From: Loktanella sp. Alg231-35
GTDB lineage: Bacteria; Pseudomonadota; Alphaproteobacteria; Rhodobacterales; Rhodobacteraceae
Length of the DNA stretch: 64,000 nucleotides
Direction: 5' to 3'
NCBI RefSeq assembly: GCF_900143545.1
Contig: NZ_FREV01000008.1
Coordinates: 21,372-85,371 of the forward strand
The translations under genes and the position numbers were made by a program. The notes under the pieces are model-generated. The model worked only from the letters and a program-made list of their open reading frames with translations. It was not told where the DNA came from and made no database searches. Positions 17,078 through 24,316 of the stretch are shown here, piece after piece. Positions within the stretch are counted from its first letter, which is position 1; each line of letters opens with the position of its first letter.

Positions 17078-18715
17078 ATGAGCTTTTTTAGAAGAATGAC
17101 CTCTATTTTACACATGTCTCTATTGGGTGAGCTGACAGTGACTGCAGACAGCGGTGAGATCGCTTTGCCTGCATCGCGAAAGACGCGCGCTTTGCTCGGC
17201 TATCTAGCAGCAACAGGACGACCAATCCGCCGCGAGCGTCTTTGCGAGTTGTTTTGGGACCTGCCTGACGATCCGCGAGCGTCGCTTCGCTGGGCACTTA
17301 GCAAGGTCCGCAAAATTGTCGATAGAGACGGCATAAGGCGCATCATTGCCGATCGAGAGCGGGTCACGCTTGCGCTGGACGACTTCCATGTTGAACTGCG
17401 CCATATCTGGGTCAGGTTGCACGATGATCCACCGTTTATTCCGCCGTCCGAGCTTCGCGATATGGCTGAATTATTTGAACGTCCATTTCTGGATGGGCTG
17501 GAGAGTACGGGGACTGAAATCTTCCAGCATTGGATTGTCTCAGAACGAGAAAATGTGCGGCTGATGCACCTCAATGTTCTGCGGCGGTTGGCGTTGCATC
17601 CAGAACTATCCCACGAGGAACGTGTGATGTGGGCTAGGCGGTGGCAGGACGAGACACCGGTTGAGGAAGAAGCTGCGCGCAGCTTGATAAAGGCGCTGGC
17701 CATGTCCGGTCGACTTGAAGAAGCGCGCGAGTCTGACGCGAGCTTTCATGTATCTGCAAAGGAGGCAGGACTGCCTGCGGTCGGATCGCTTCTGCCTGAT
17801 TTGCAAGAGCTATCAGATGAGGCCACCGCCGTGGAACGCCCCGCTGAAACCACACCAAGTCGCATGTTGCGCAAGCAGAAGATCGGTTTCTGTCGGGCCC
17901 GTGATGGCGCACGCATTGCCTATGCAACGGTTGGAGACGGACCACCGCTGGTCAAAGCAGCCAATTGGTTGAACCACCTAGAGCTTGATTGGAACAGCCC
18001 GATCTGGGGGCCCACATTCGCCGCCTGTGCGAATGAAAGGACCTTCATACGTTATGATGAACGCGGTAATGGTCTTTCAGACTGGAACGTGAATGACATC
18101 GGTTTTGAAGCCTTTGTGCGTGATCTGGAAACTGTCGTTGATGCGCTTGGACTTGAACGGTTTCCGCTTTTGGGCATCTCGCAGGGATGCGCGGTTTCAA
18201 TCGAATATGCCGTGCGCCATCCTGAACGGGTTTCCGGGCTTATCCTCATAGGAGGTTATGCGACCGGGTGGCGTATTGGGGCCAGCGCTGAGGAACAAGC
18301 GCGTCGTGAAGCCGTCTTGACGCTCACGCAGCACGGTTGGGGGACGTCGAACCCAGCTTATCGGCACATATTTTCGCAAACGTTCATGCCCGATTCAAAC
18401 CTGCAAGACCTGGAGTGGTTCGATGAGTTTCAACGACAGACGACTTCGCCCGAAAACGCAGTTCGTTTTCAAGAAGCCTTCGGTCATATTGATGTGCGTG
18501 AGAGCCTTCGCAAAGTTGGCGCGCCCACCATTGTTTTCCACGCCCGCGACGATCAGCGAATTTCAATCAATCAAGGACGTGAACTTGCCGCTGGCATTCC
18601 CGACGCTGAATTTGTTCCCTTGGAAAGTAAGAACCACATCCTGCTTGGGCATGAACCTGCGTGGTTGAGATGCGTTGAGGAAACCGTGGCCTTTTTAGAG
18701 AAGCACGGAATTTAG
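17078..18715 (+). CDS. SARP-type regulator fused to an alpha/beta hydrolase
   Basis: 545 residues; ATG at 17078, with in-frame ATGs at 17096 and 17114 as alternatives because no strong ribosome site is present. Residues about 15-100 form a SARP/OmpR-like winged helix (LLGELTVTADSGEIALPASR, CELFWDLPDDPRASLRWALS). Residues 110-235 resemble the helical BTAD domain (EEEAARSLIKALAMSGRLEE). From about 270 to the end is an alpha/beta hydrolase: RDGARIAYATVGDGPPLV, RYDERGNGLSDW, nucleophile elbow GISQGCAVS, Asp in HARDDQRIS, His in SKNHILLGHE, so the Ser-Asp-His triad is complete. Probably the activator of the divergent methyl-sulfur genes, with the hydrolase part sensing or cleaving a small molecule; that role is inference. 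Confidence 0.85.
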   Translation: MSFFRRMTSILHMSLLGELTVTADSGEIALPASRKTRALLGYLAATGRPIRRERLCELFWDLPDDPRASLRWALSKVRKIVDRDGIRRIIADRERVTLALDDFHVELRHIWVRLHDDPPFIPPSELRDMAELFERPFLDGLESTGTEIFQHWIVSERENVRLMHLNVLRRLALHPELSHEERVMWARRWQDETPVEEEAARSLIKALAMSGRLEEARESDASFHVSAKEAGLPAVGSLLPDLQELSDEATAVERPAETTPSRMLRKQKIGFCRARDGARIAYATVGDGPPLVKAANWLNHLELDWNSPIWGPTFAACANERTFIRYDERGNGLSDWNVNDIGFEAFVRDLETVVDALGLERFPLLGISQGCAVSIEYAVRHPERVSGLILIGGYATGWRIGASAEEQARREAVLTLTQHGWGTSNPAYRHIFSQTFMPDSNLQDLEWFDEFQRQTTSPENAVRFQEAFGHIDVRESLRKVGAPTIVFHARDDQRISINQGRELAAGIPDAEFVPLESKNHILLGHEPAWLRCVEETVAFLEKHGI

Positions 18716-18828
18716 ATGAGGGACCAGTATTTTTGCTGCCTCATTTTCTGGCCGACCCCTTTGTTGCCGCGCAAGTGGAGCTAGGGTTGAGGTACTGTGA
18801 AATACGCCAAGGACACGAGGGAACATAG

Positions 18829-19152
18829 ATGAACGACGAGATAGATTGGCTCCGTGTGAATACGGCAAGGGAATTTCGTGAATGCGTCACGGGAAGGGTT
18901 CTGACCGGAGACGGCCTGAAATTCATCATCTCGCCCGACGGCAAAATTTCTGGCACAGCCGGTGGCAAGAGTTTTTCTGGAGCATGGGTATGGCGTGACG
19001 GTTTTTTCTGTCGAACCGCCGAGCTTGAAGGAGAGGACCTCGGCGCAGACTGTGAAGTAATTGAGGTGGCGAGAGGGCTGATGCGTTATACAAGAGACAA
19101 GGGAACTGGGCCTTCGGCCATCGTCGATATTGGCGACTTGGTATCGGAATGA
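18829..19152 (+). CDS. Conserved small protein, function unknown
   Basis: 107 residues, GAGGGA six bases before the ATG. No signal peptide or membrane segment. The pattern GRVLTGDGLKFIISPDGKIS, then GAWVWRDGFFCRTAELEG and RYTRDKGTGPSAI, resembles a family of roughly 100-residue roseobacter proteins with RTLT...G, W-W-D-G-x-FCR and D-x-G-x-G motifs; some relatives carry misleading enzyme names. Beta-rich, probably cytosolic. Convergent with homocysteine S-methyltransferase 2. Confidence 0.65.
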   Translation: MNDEIDWLRVNTAREFRECVTGRVLTGDGLKFIISPDGKISGTAGGKSFSGAWVWRDGFFCRTAELEGEDLGADCEVIEVARGLMRYTRDKGTGPSAIVDIGDLVSE

Positions 19153-19215
19153 CCTGCGCTCATTCACATCTGGTTTCCTCGCTCGCTTGCGGCCCAGTTT
19201 GATGGCGTAAGCTGA

Positions 19216-20160
19216 TCATGTGGCAGCTAATAGCGCCCGCCCAATCTTCTCAACATGGACAAAATCCGTGCCGCAACACCCGCCAAATACATTCATTTTT
19301 GGGTGCGTAGCCCGGATGTCAACATACTGCCCCGCCAATTCATCTGGATTGCCTTCTTCCAGATGACCCAACTTGCACAAAGTACCGTGATCCAAAGAGG
19401 ACGCGTTGGCCCGCAGACCACGGATGCGGTTTACCCAAGGCTCGTCGGTCAGTTCAGGGCCGAAATCTACAGGATGAGAACAATTAATCATGTAATAAGC
19501 GGGCGCTTTGGATGTCGCGGCGTCAACACTTTGGATAGCCTGTTCTAGCGTTTCTCCACTTCGAAGCTTGCGATCCTTTTCGATTGTGAATGCTATGATC
19601 GAAGGCAACCCTGCTTTGGCTGAGGCCCTTGCGATACCAATCGCCTCTTCGGTCGTGCTTAGCGTAAGTGCTGTTACGACATCGGCGCCGGCGGTTTTGA
19701 ATGTCTCTATCTGTTCGCTGTGGTAGCTCTCGGCACCTTCTGCGCTTAAGCCAAGATTTCTCAAATAGGCATCGCCCTTCGGCCCGATGCAACCGCTTAG
19801 AACAGTATCTTCCGTGGCCAGACCGGCCGCTGCAGCACATTCGCGATAAAGCTCAAGGCATTTGTGGTTCATCTCTGCCAGTCCTTCGGCTGAGTATCCA
19901 AGCAACGCCCCCCAGTCCCGACTTGCACGATAGGTCAGGCTGTCGAAGATGAAAGGCGTTCCAAGTTCCACTGCAACATGGGCGAAGGCGGCGTAATATT
20001 CCCGCAATGCTACGGTCGCCCGTTTGTCGTTCAGCAGATGGAAGGCGCTGAAATTCGGAAGTTCGAACCCGCGCTTGTACATAAGCCAAGTTTCCGACCC
20101 GCCATCGGTCAGGAAAATTTCGTCCGTTTGATGCGGTAATCGAGGTGATCGCTGCAACAT
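19216..20160 (-). CDS. Homocysteine S-methyltransferase family protein (copy 2)
   Basis: 314 residues, GGGGAG before the ATG. Same family as the gene at 16031-16975: FLTDGGSETWLMYKRGFELP, CIGPKGDAYLRNL, zinc ligands in YYMINCSHPVDF and FGGCCGTDF. Preceded on the same strand by a flavoprotein gene ending 59 bases upstream. Having two diverged members within 3 kb suggests different methyl donors or acceptors. Methyl transfer to homocysteine is the family reaction; the donor is unknown. Confidence 0.85.
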   Translation of the reverse strand: MLQRSPRLPHQTDEIFLTDGGSETWLMYKRGFELPNFSAFHLLNDKRATVALREYYAAFAHVAVELGTPFIFDSLTYRASRDWGALLGYSAEGLAEMNHKCLELYRECAAAAGLATEDTVLSGCIGPKGDAYLRNLGLSAEGAESYHSEQIETFKTAGADVVTALTLSTTEEAIGIARASAKAGLPSIIAFTIEKDRKLRSGETLEQAIQSVDAATSKAPAYYMINCSHPVDFGPELTDEPWVNRIRGLRANASSLDHGTLCKLGHLEEGNPDELAGQYVDIRATHPKMNVFGGCCGTDFVHVEKIGRALLAAT

Positions 20161-20219
20161 CGTCTGCTCCCCTTTTGAAATTCTTACGGAGTTTTTGTTG
20201 GTTAGAAGCTACGCAAAAC

Positions 20220-21614
20220 CTAAGTCTGCGGCGCGATGTTTTGATTGAAGCGAAAACGGTTCTGCGGATCGTATTTGGTCTTTACTTTAACAAGCCGTTC
20301 GTAATTCGGACCGAAACTGGTCTGCGTCAGCGACGCGTTGTCCTCACCATGTCCTGCAAAGTTAAGGTAAGCACGCCCATGATGGCCGAAGCGCTCGGAA
20401 TTGGACCAGCCGTCACGAGACCAAGCGATGTTCACTTCATCGTCCACTTGATCGGTCCAGACGCCATCCAATGAATACATCCATCCCATAGACCGGTCGC
20501 CAAACGCGGTTGCGTTTGCTGGTACTCTTGCTGTCGCGCCGCCAAAGTTCCAAAGAGAAGAAAGTGAGCTATCCGAAGGGGCTGCTAAAGCGTTGGCCAT
20601 GGCAAGATCAATCATCTCGTCAGTGAGGTCGGTCAGATAGCGGGCTTTCCAGTAACAGCGAAACTCTCCGGCAGGCATAAGCGTGTCAAACAGTTGTTGT
20701 ACGTCGCAGTAGTTCATCCGTCCGGAAAAATCGGCCGACATCTCGCCAAGTTCTCGAAGCGGCTGGAGAAGCGCCTCTCCTTCAGCGGCGTCACCGTTGT
20801 AGACGCAAGCGAGGGTGAAGACTCGCTTACCCCAGTGTTCCTCAGGGAAGTCCTCGCCCCCTGCGGTGGCAAACTCGCAAAGCGATCCAACTTTGTCACC
20901 GTGTTTAGCAAGAAAGTCGCGCCATGCCCGAATGGGTTCGGGACCGTCTTCTACGAGGTAGATTGGAGCAGCGAACATGACTTCTGGACCAATGGCGTGA
21001 AGCGCGAATTCGAACTGTACGACGACACCAAAATTGCCACCTCCACCTTGCAGAGCCCAAAGCAGCTCAGGGTTTTCGTCAGCACTTGTGTGGATCAGAT
21101 TGCCGTCCGCCGTGACGACATCGGCGCCCACAAGATTGTCGATCGACAAACCGTGCTGCGCGCGCAGCCAACCGATGCCACCGGAAAGCGTCAATCCGGC
21201 AACTCCGGTATCGGAAATCAACCCACCGGGCGTCGCCAGCCCATGCGCCTGCGTTGCAGCGTCTACGTCACGCCACAACGCGCCGCCCTGGACCTTTGCA
21301 ATACGTGCCGATGCATCAACGGTCACGTTGCGCATAAGAGAAAGGTCGATCATGACACCACCGTCACAAACGGCATGGCCTGCTACATTGTGCCCTCCAC
21401 CCCGAATGGAAATAGACAGTTCACTGGCCGCCGCGAACTTGACTGCAGTCTGCACGTCATTCGTCGCTTTGCATCGAGCGATCAGTGCAGGGCGGCGATC
21501 AATCATCGCATTCCAAACGCCTCGCGCGTCATCAAATCTCGCGTCCTCGGGGCCAATCATTTCGCCACCAAATTCAAGTGACAGCGTATCGACCGTTTTT
21601 CTAAAGTCATCCAT
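20220..21614 (-). CDS. FAD-binding oxidoreductase of the berberine-bridge-enzyme type
   Basis: 464 residues from the ATG at 21614 (MDDFRKTVDTLSLEFGGEM), which has AAGGAAG upstream; the open frame extends 15 codons further without a ribosome site. FAD_binding_4 domain with SIRGGGHNVAGHAVCDGG, whose His is the usual covalent flavin attachment site; the second, Cys attachment of bicovalent members is absent in the LSGGIGWLRAQHGLSIDN segment. The C-terminal BBE motif is present (AYLNFAGHGEDN, YDPQNRFRFNQNI). Oxidises an alcohol, sugar or similar small substrate with O2; the substrate is unknown. Divergent from the GlxA-like regulator and followed by homocysteine S-methyltransferase 2. Confidence 0.85.
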   Translation of the reverse strand: MDDFRKTVDTLSLEFGGEMIGPEDARFDDARGVWNAMIDRRPALIARCKATNDVQTAVKFAAASELSISIRGGGHNVAGHAVCDGGVMIDLSLMRNVTVDASARIAKVQGGALWRDVDAATQAHGLATPGGLISDTGVAGLTLSGGIGWLRAQHGLSIDNLVGADVVTADGNLIHTSADENPELLWALQGGGGNFGVVVQFEFALHAIGPEVMFAAPIYLVEDGPEPIRAWRDFLAKHGDKVGSLCEFATAGGEDFPEEHWGKRVFTLACVYNGDAAEGEALLQPLRELGEMSADFSGRMNYCDVQQLFDTLMPAGEFRCYWKARYLTDLTDEMIDLAMANALAAPSDSSLSSLWNFGGATARVPANATAFGDRSMGWMYSLDGVWTDQVDDEVNIAWSRDGWSNSERFGHHGRAYLNFAGHGEDNASLTQTSFGPNYERLVKVKTKYDPQNRFRFNQNIAPQT

Positions 21615-21758
21615 CTTGTACTTCCTTTTCAAACCTGTTTCCGGGCTATCCCAATACAACAGTTGAGCAGAGTGGCATCACGGCCAAGAAAGGGGCATAA
21701 TAGACAAGTGACCATGGCATATTTGCCAATACCGCGCCTAATTGGACAAGGAGCAGTC
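21615..21758. promoter_or_regulatory. Divergent promoter region, flavoprotein / GlxA-like regulator
   Basis: 144 bases between divergent genes. Contains the imperfect inverted repeat TTGCCAAT ... ATTGGACAA around 21726-21750, a possible binding site for the adjacent AraC-type regulator. No clear sigma-70 boxes. Confidence 0.35.
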
Positions 21759-22796
21759 ATGACCCAAACTAAAAAGCCCCTGATTGTGCTTCTCGCTGCA
21801 CCAGAAACATCAGCCTCTGTTCTCTATGGACTGTATGATGTCTTGCTATCAGTAGGCGCAGTTTATTCCGATATGGTATCTGGATCGCCAGGCGACGAAT
21901 TGTTGAACATTAAGATCGCGTCTGCAGACGGAAAACCATTTCATTGCATTGGCAATATCCCGGTTGAACCGCATATGTCAGCTGACAACCAAGTGACACC
22001 CGATGCCATCGTTATCTGTGATATGTACACGTCGATCTATGATGTCCCCAAGGGCCGGTATCCCCGAGAAATTGCTTGGTTACGAAAGATGCACACGGAT
22101 GGGGCGATCCTTACGTCCGTCTGTTCCGGATCACTCCTTCTTGCCGAAGCAGGTCTCTTGGACGGTAAAGAAGCGACAGCACATTGGGCGTATCGTGATA
22201 TGTTTCAGCGCCATTATCCCAAGATCGCCTTTCGCAATGAATCGATTTTGTGTTTGGCCGCTGAGACTGACCGCCTCGTGACGGCGGGTGGCGTCAGCGC
22301 GTGGCATGATCTGGCCGTCTACTTGATCGCGAGGTTCTGTGGCTACCAACATGCGGTCGAAACAGCAAAAGTCTTCCTGATCAGCGGTCATTCTGAAGGC
22401 CAGTCACCTTATTCTGTCATGACCCGACCGATGGAAACATCAGATGCACAAATTTCCGACTGTCAAGTTTGGATCGCTGACAACTACGCTCTTACAAAGC
22501 CGGTCGAGCAAATGGTTGTGCGATCCGGCCTAAACCCTCGAACCTTTTCGCGCCGGTTCCGGTCCGCAACTGGCTTTGCGCCCATAGAATATGTTCAGGC
22601 GCTCAGAATAGAAGAAGCGAAGCAGATGCTAGAAACGGATGCCCAATCTGTAGACGATGTTGGATGTTCAGTTGGTTACGAAGATCCAGCATCATTCCGT
22701 CGGGTGTTTAAGCGTGGTGTCGGACTTTCTCCGGCTGCGTACCGAAAGAAATTCCGACGAATTTCGCAAATTGCCAAGCCAATTGCGACGAGATGA
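21759..22796 (+). CDS. GlxA-family transcriptional regulator (DJ-1/PfpI domain plus AraC DNA-binding domain)
   Basis: 345 residues from the ATG at 21759 with AAGGAG six bases upstream; upstream in-frame ATGs lack a site. Residues 5-185 form a class I glutamine-amidotransferase-like (DJ-1/PfpI) domain with the elbow LTSVCSGSLLLAEAGLLDGK, followed by ATAHWAY. Residues about 235-335 are an AraC/XylS double helix-turn-helix: VVRSGLNPRTFSRRFRSATG, YVQALRIEEAKQMLETD, VGYEDPASFRRVFKRGVGLS. Probably activates the divergent flavoprotein/methyltransferase pair in response to a small metabolite. Effector unknown. Confidence 0.9.
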   Translation: MTQTKKPLIVLLAAPETSASVLYGLYDVLLSVGAVYSDMVSGSPGDELLNIKIASADGKPFHCIGNIPVEPHMSADNQVTPDAIVICDMYTSIYDVPKGRYPREIAWLRKMHTDGAILTSVCSGSLLLAEAGLLDGKEATAHWAYRDMFQRHYPKIAFRNESILCLAAETDRLVTAGGVSAWHDLAVYLIARFCGYQHAVETAKVFLISGHSEGQSPYSVMTRPMETSDAQISDCQVWIADNYALTKPVEQMVVRSGLNPRTFSRRFRSATGFAPIEYVQALRIEEAKQMLETDAQSVDDVGCSVGYEDPASFRRVFKRGVGLSPAAYRKKFRRISQIAKPIATR

Positions 22797-22951
22797 AACC
22801 GAGGGTCGCTTTTTGTAAATCCGACGCGTGGTCCGTGCTGGCAATTCCACGAATGGCCGCTTGTCCCGCTGCACGGCAGAATGGATATTTTGGCTCATGT
22901 TCCATTCTTTCTGCTGCGGGCGCGCGCAGCGCGAAATCACTATGACCGGGT

Positions 22952-23027
22952 TGGGCTCAAACCAGTCATCTGACGGAAACAGTCTGTCAAACTCCACGCA
23001 TCTAGTGGCATAAGGTCTGCTAAGCGG
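22952..23027 (+). repeat. Dispersed 76-bp direct repeat, copy 2
   Basis: Exact copy of 9918-9993, in the same orientation, in the 257-bp gap after the GlxA-like gene and before the end of the GST gene. The preceding 100 bases are loosely similar to those before copy 1. A short 13-base piece of the same upstream block (ACGGCTGGTCTGA) recurs near 23840. Confidence 0.95.
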
Positions 23028-23053
23028 GACGAAGCTGCCGTTAGATTGCTCCC

Positions 23054-23743
23054 TCAACTGTTATGAACGGGCGTTCCGTCTGGCTGATATCCGACAACGC
23101 CCGGCTCCCACCACCATACAGGATTTTCCATGAAACTGCTTCGATCGTCCAAGCGGTCAAGCAGCGCCTCAAGTTTCGGGTAGTGAGAGAGTTCCAAGTC
23201 AATGCCAAGCGGTCGAGCTTGTACAAAACGCACATGCGCTGCAAGGAATACATCCTGCATAGAAATGCAATCAGGCATGAACCCCACGGCAGATTGGTGT
23301 ATTTGCCCTTCGAGCCAACCAAGTATGTGCGCGAGCTTCTCAGCTGATCGCTTCATATGCCCGTTTTGCGGGGCCTCGACACCTGACCATTTCATTTGAG
23401 AAATGATTGTTGCCGCATTTCCAAAGGTTTGGATCGTAGAAAATATCAATTTATCCTGCCACTCATTGTCGGGGCGGAATGCATGCAACGCAAGAGGTGG
23501 CTCAACTGCTAGTCGGCTTCGATACGTCGACAAAAGGTATTCGACGATGGTTCCGCTTTCCCATAGCGTTTGATCACCATCCCAGAAAGTCGGAACCTGC
23601 AGAGTTGGCGTTGCTGCTGCGCGTTCTTCTGCGCTTGGCGTGGTGATTTCTTCGCGCCGTTCGTAGTCGAGACCAAGCTCATCAAGTACAATCCGCACTG
23701 CCCGCGCAAATGGTGATCCGGTCGTGAATAAAAGTGCTCGCAT
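23054..23743 (-). CDS. Glutathione S-transferase family protein
   Basis: 229 residues. N-terminal thioredoxin fold MRALLFTTGSPFARAVRIVL with the SPF-R glutathione site, then TLQVPTFWDGDQTLWESGTI (cis-Pro and E-S glutathione contact). The C-terminal helical domain includes SAVGFMPDCISMQDVFLAAH. Bacterial GSTs of this type conjugate or reduce electrophiles in the cytosol. It could serve thiol detoxification next to the methyl-sulfur island, but that link rests on position only. Confidence 0.88.
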   Translation of the reverse strand: MRALLFTTGSPFARAVRIVLDELGLDYERREEITTPSAEERAAATPTLQVPTFWDGDQTLWESGTIVEYLLSTYRSRLAVEPPLALHAFRPDNEWQDKLIFSTIQTFGNAATIISQMKWSGVEAPQNGHMKRSAEKLAHILGWLEGQIHQSAVGFMPDCISMQDVFLAAHVRFVQARPLGIDLELSHYPKLEALLDRLDDRSSFMENPVWWWEPGVVGYQPDGTPVHNS

Positions 23744-23969
23744 TTTACTCTCCTGACGCGGCCCGCTTTAAGTCTAGTCTACCTGAATGAAATTGTCACT
23801 TTGGGCTCTTTGCCGTCGTTCTCTGCGCGCGTTTTGGACGGCTGGTCTGAGATGAGTGCCTACAGTAGTATTTCGCCCCGTCCTGCAAGCGACCCCTAAA
23901 AGGACACGCTGTCAAACAATGGTTCGCCCCAAAGTAGCAACGAGGTCGATTGTCTGATATGGTAAAAGC

Positions 23970-24284
23970 ATGTTGTATTCTGTGATCCATAATGCGCGCC
24001 GTCGCGGCGTCTTGGGTGCTTTTTTGGGCGCTCTGGCTCCATATGCCTTTTGGGCGTATGAGAACGGAGTTGCATTGGCAGTAGACAGCAACCTGATCGT
24101 TTTCGTATGCATGGTGAGTGCGTTCTTTGCCGTCTTAGGATACGGCATTTTTCACGGCGGATTTGGGCGCAAAAGCGTGTTTCCCAGCATGAAAAAAACT
24201 GGGATCGATCTAGAGGAGATGGATCAAACTAACCAAAGCGGACAATTCGCATGGATGCGAGACGTTCGCAGTCGTCACCGTTGA
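23970..24284 (+). CDS. Small membrane protein, function unknown
   Basis: 104 residues, weak ribosome site (GGTAAAAGC before the ATG). Two hydrophobic segments (about 15-35 and 40-65, IVFVCMVSAFFAVLGYGIF) and a polar, charged C-terminal tail. Convergent with the tra operon; its end is 7 bases from the hairpin that closes traG. No family recognised. Confidence 0.5.
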   Translation: MLYSVIHNARRRGVLGAFLGALAPYAFWAYENGVALAVDSNLIVFVCMVSAFFAVLGYGIFHGGFGRKSVFPSMKKTGIDLEEMDQTNQSGQFAWMRDVRSRHR

Positions 24285-24291
24285 AAAGAGG

Positions 24292-24316
24292 AGGATGAGC
24301 GCCTAGCGCTCGTCCT
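24292..24316 (-). terminator. Hairpin at the end of the tra operon, with the traG stop codon in its loop
   Basis: Inverted repeat with 11-base arms, 24292-24302 and 24306-24316 (one G-T pair), and a three-base loop that is exactly the traG TAG. Read on the minus strand it is followed by CCTCCTCTTTTC, a modest T-run. Probably the transcription terminator of the operon, and could also serve the convergent gene on the other strand. Confidence 0.6.

Noticed and set aside
20694..21581. 295-codon plus-strand open frame
   Set aside because: Antisense to the BBE-type flavoprotein, whose FAD motifs are unmistakable.
22692..23057. Minus-strand frame through repeat copy 2
   Set aside because: Overlaps the end of the GlxA-like gene and shares only the repeat part with the frame at copy 1.
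24284..24303. oriT or relaxase site next to the tra operon
   Set aside because: No known nic-type sequence with inverted repeats was found near either end of the operon, so no oriT is claimed.
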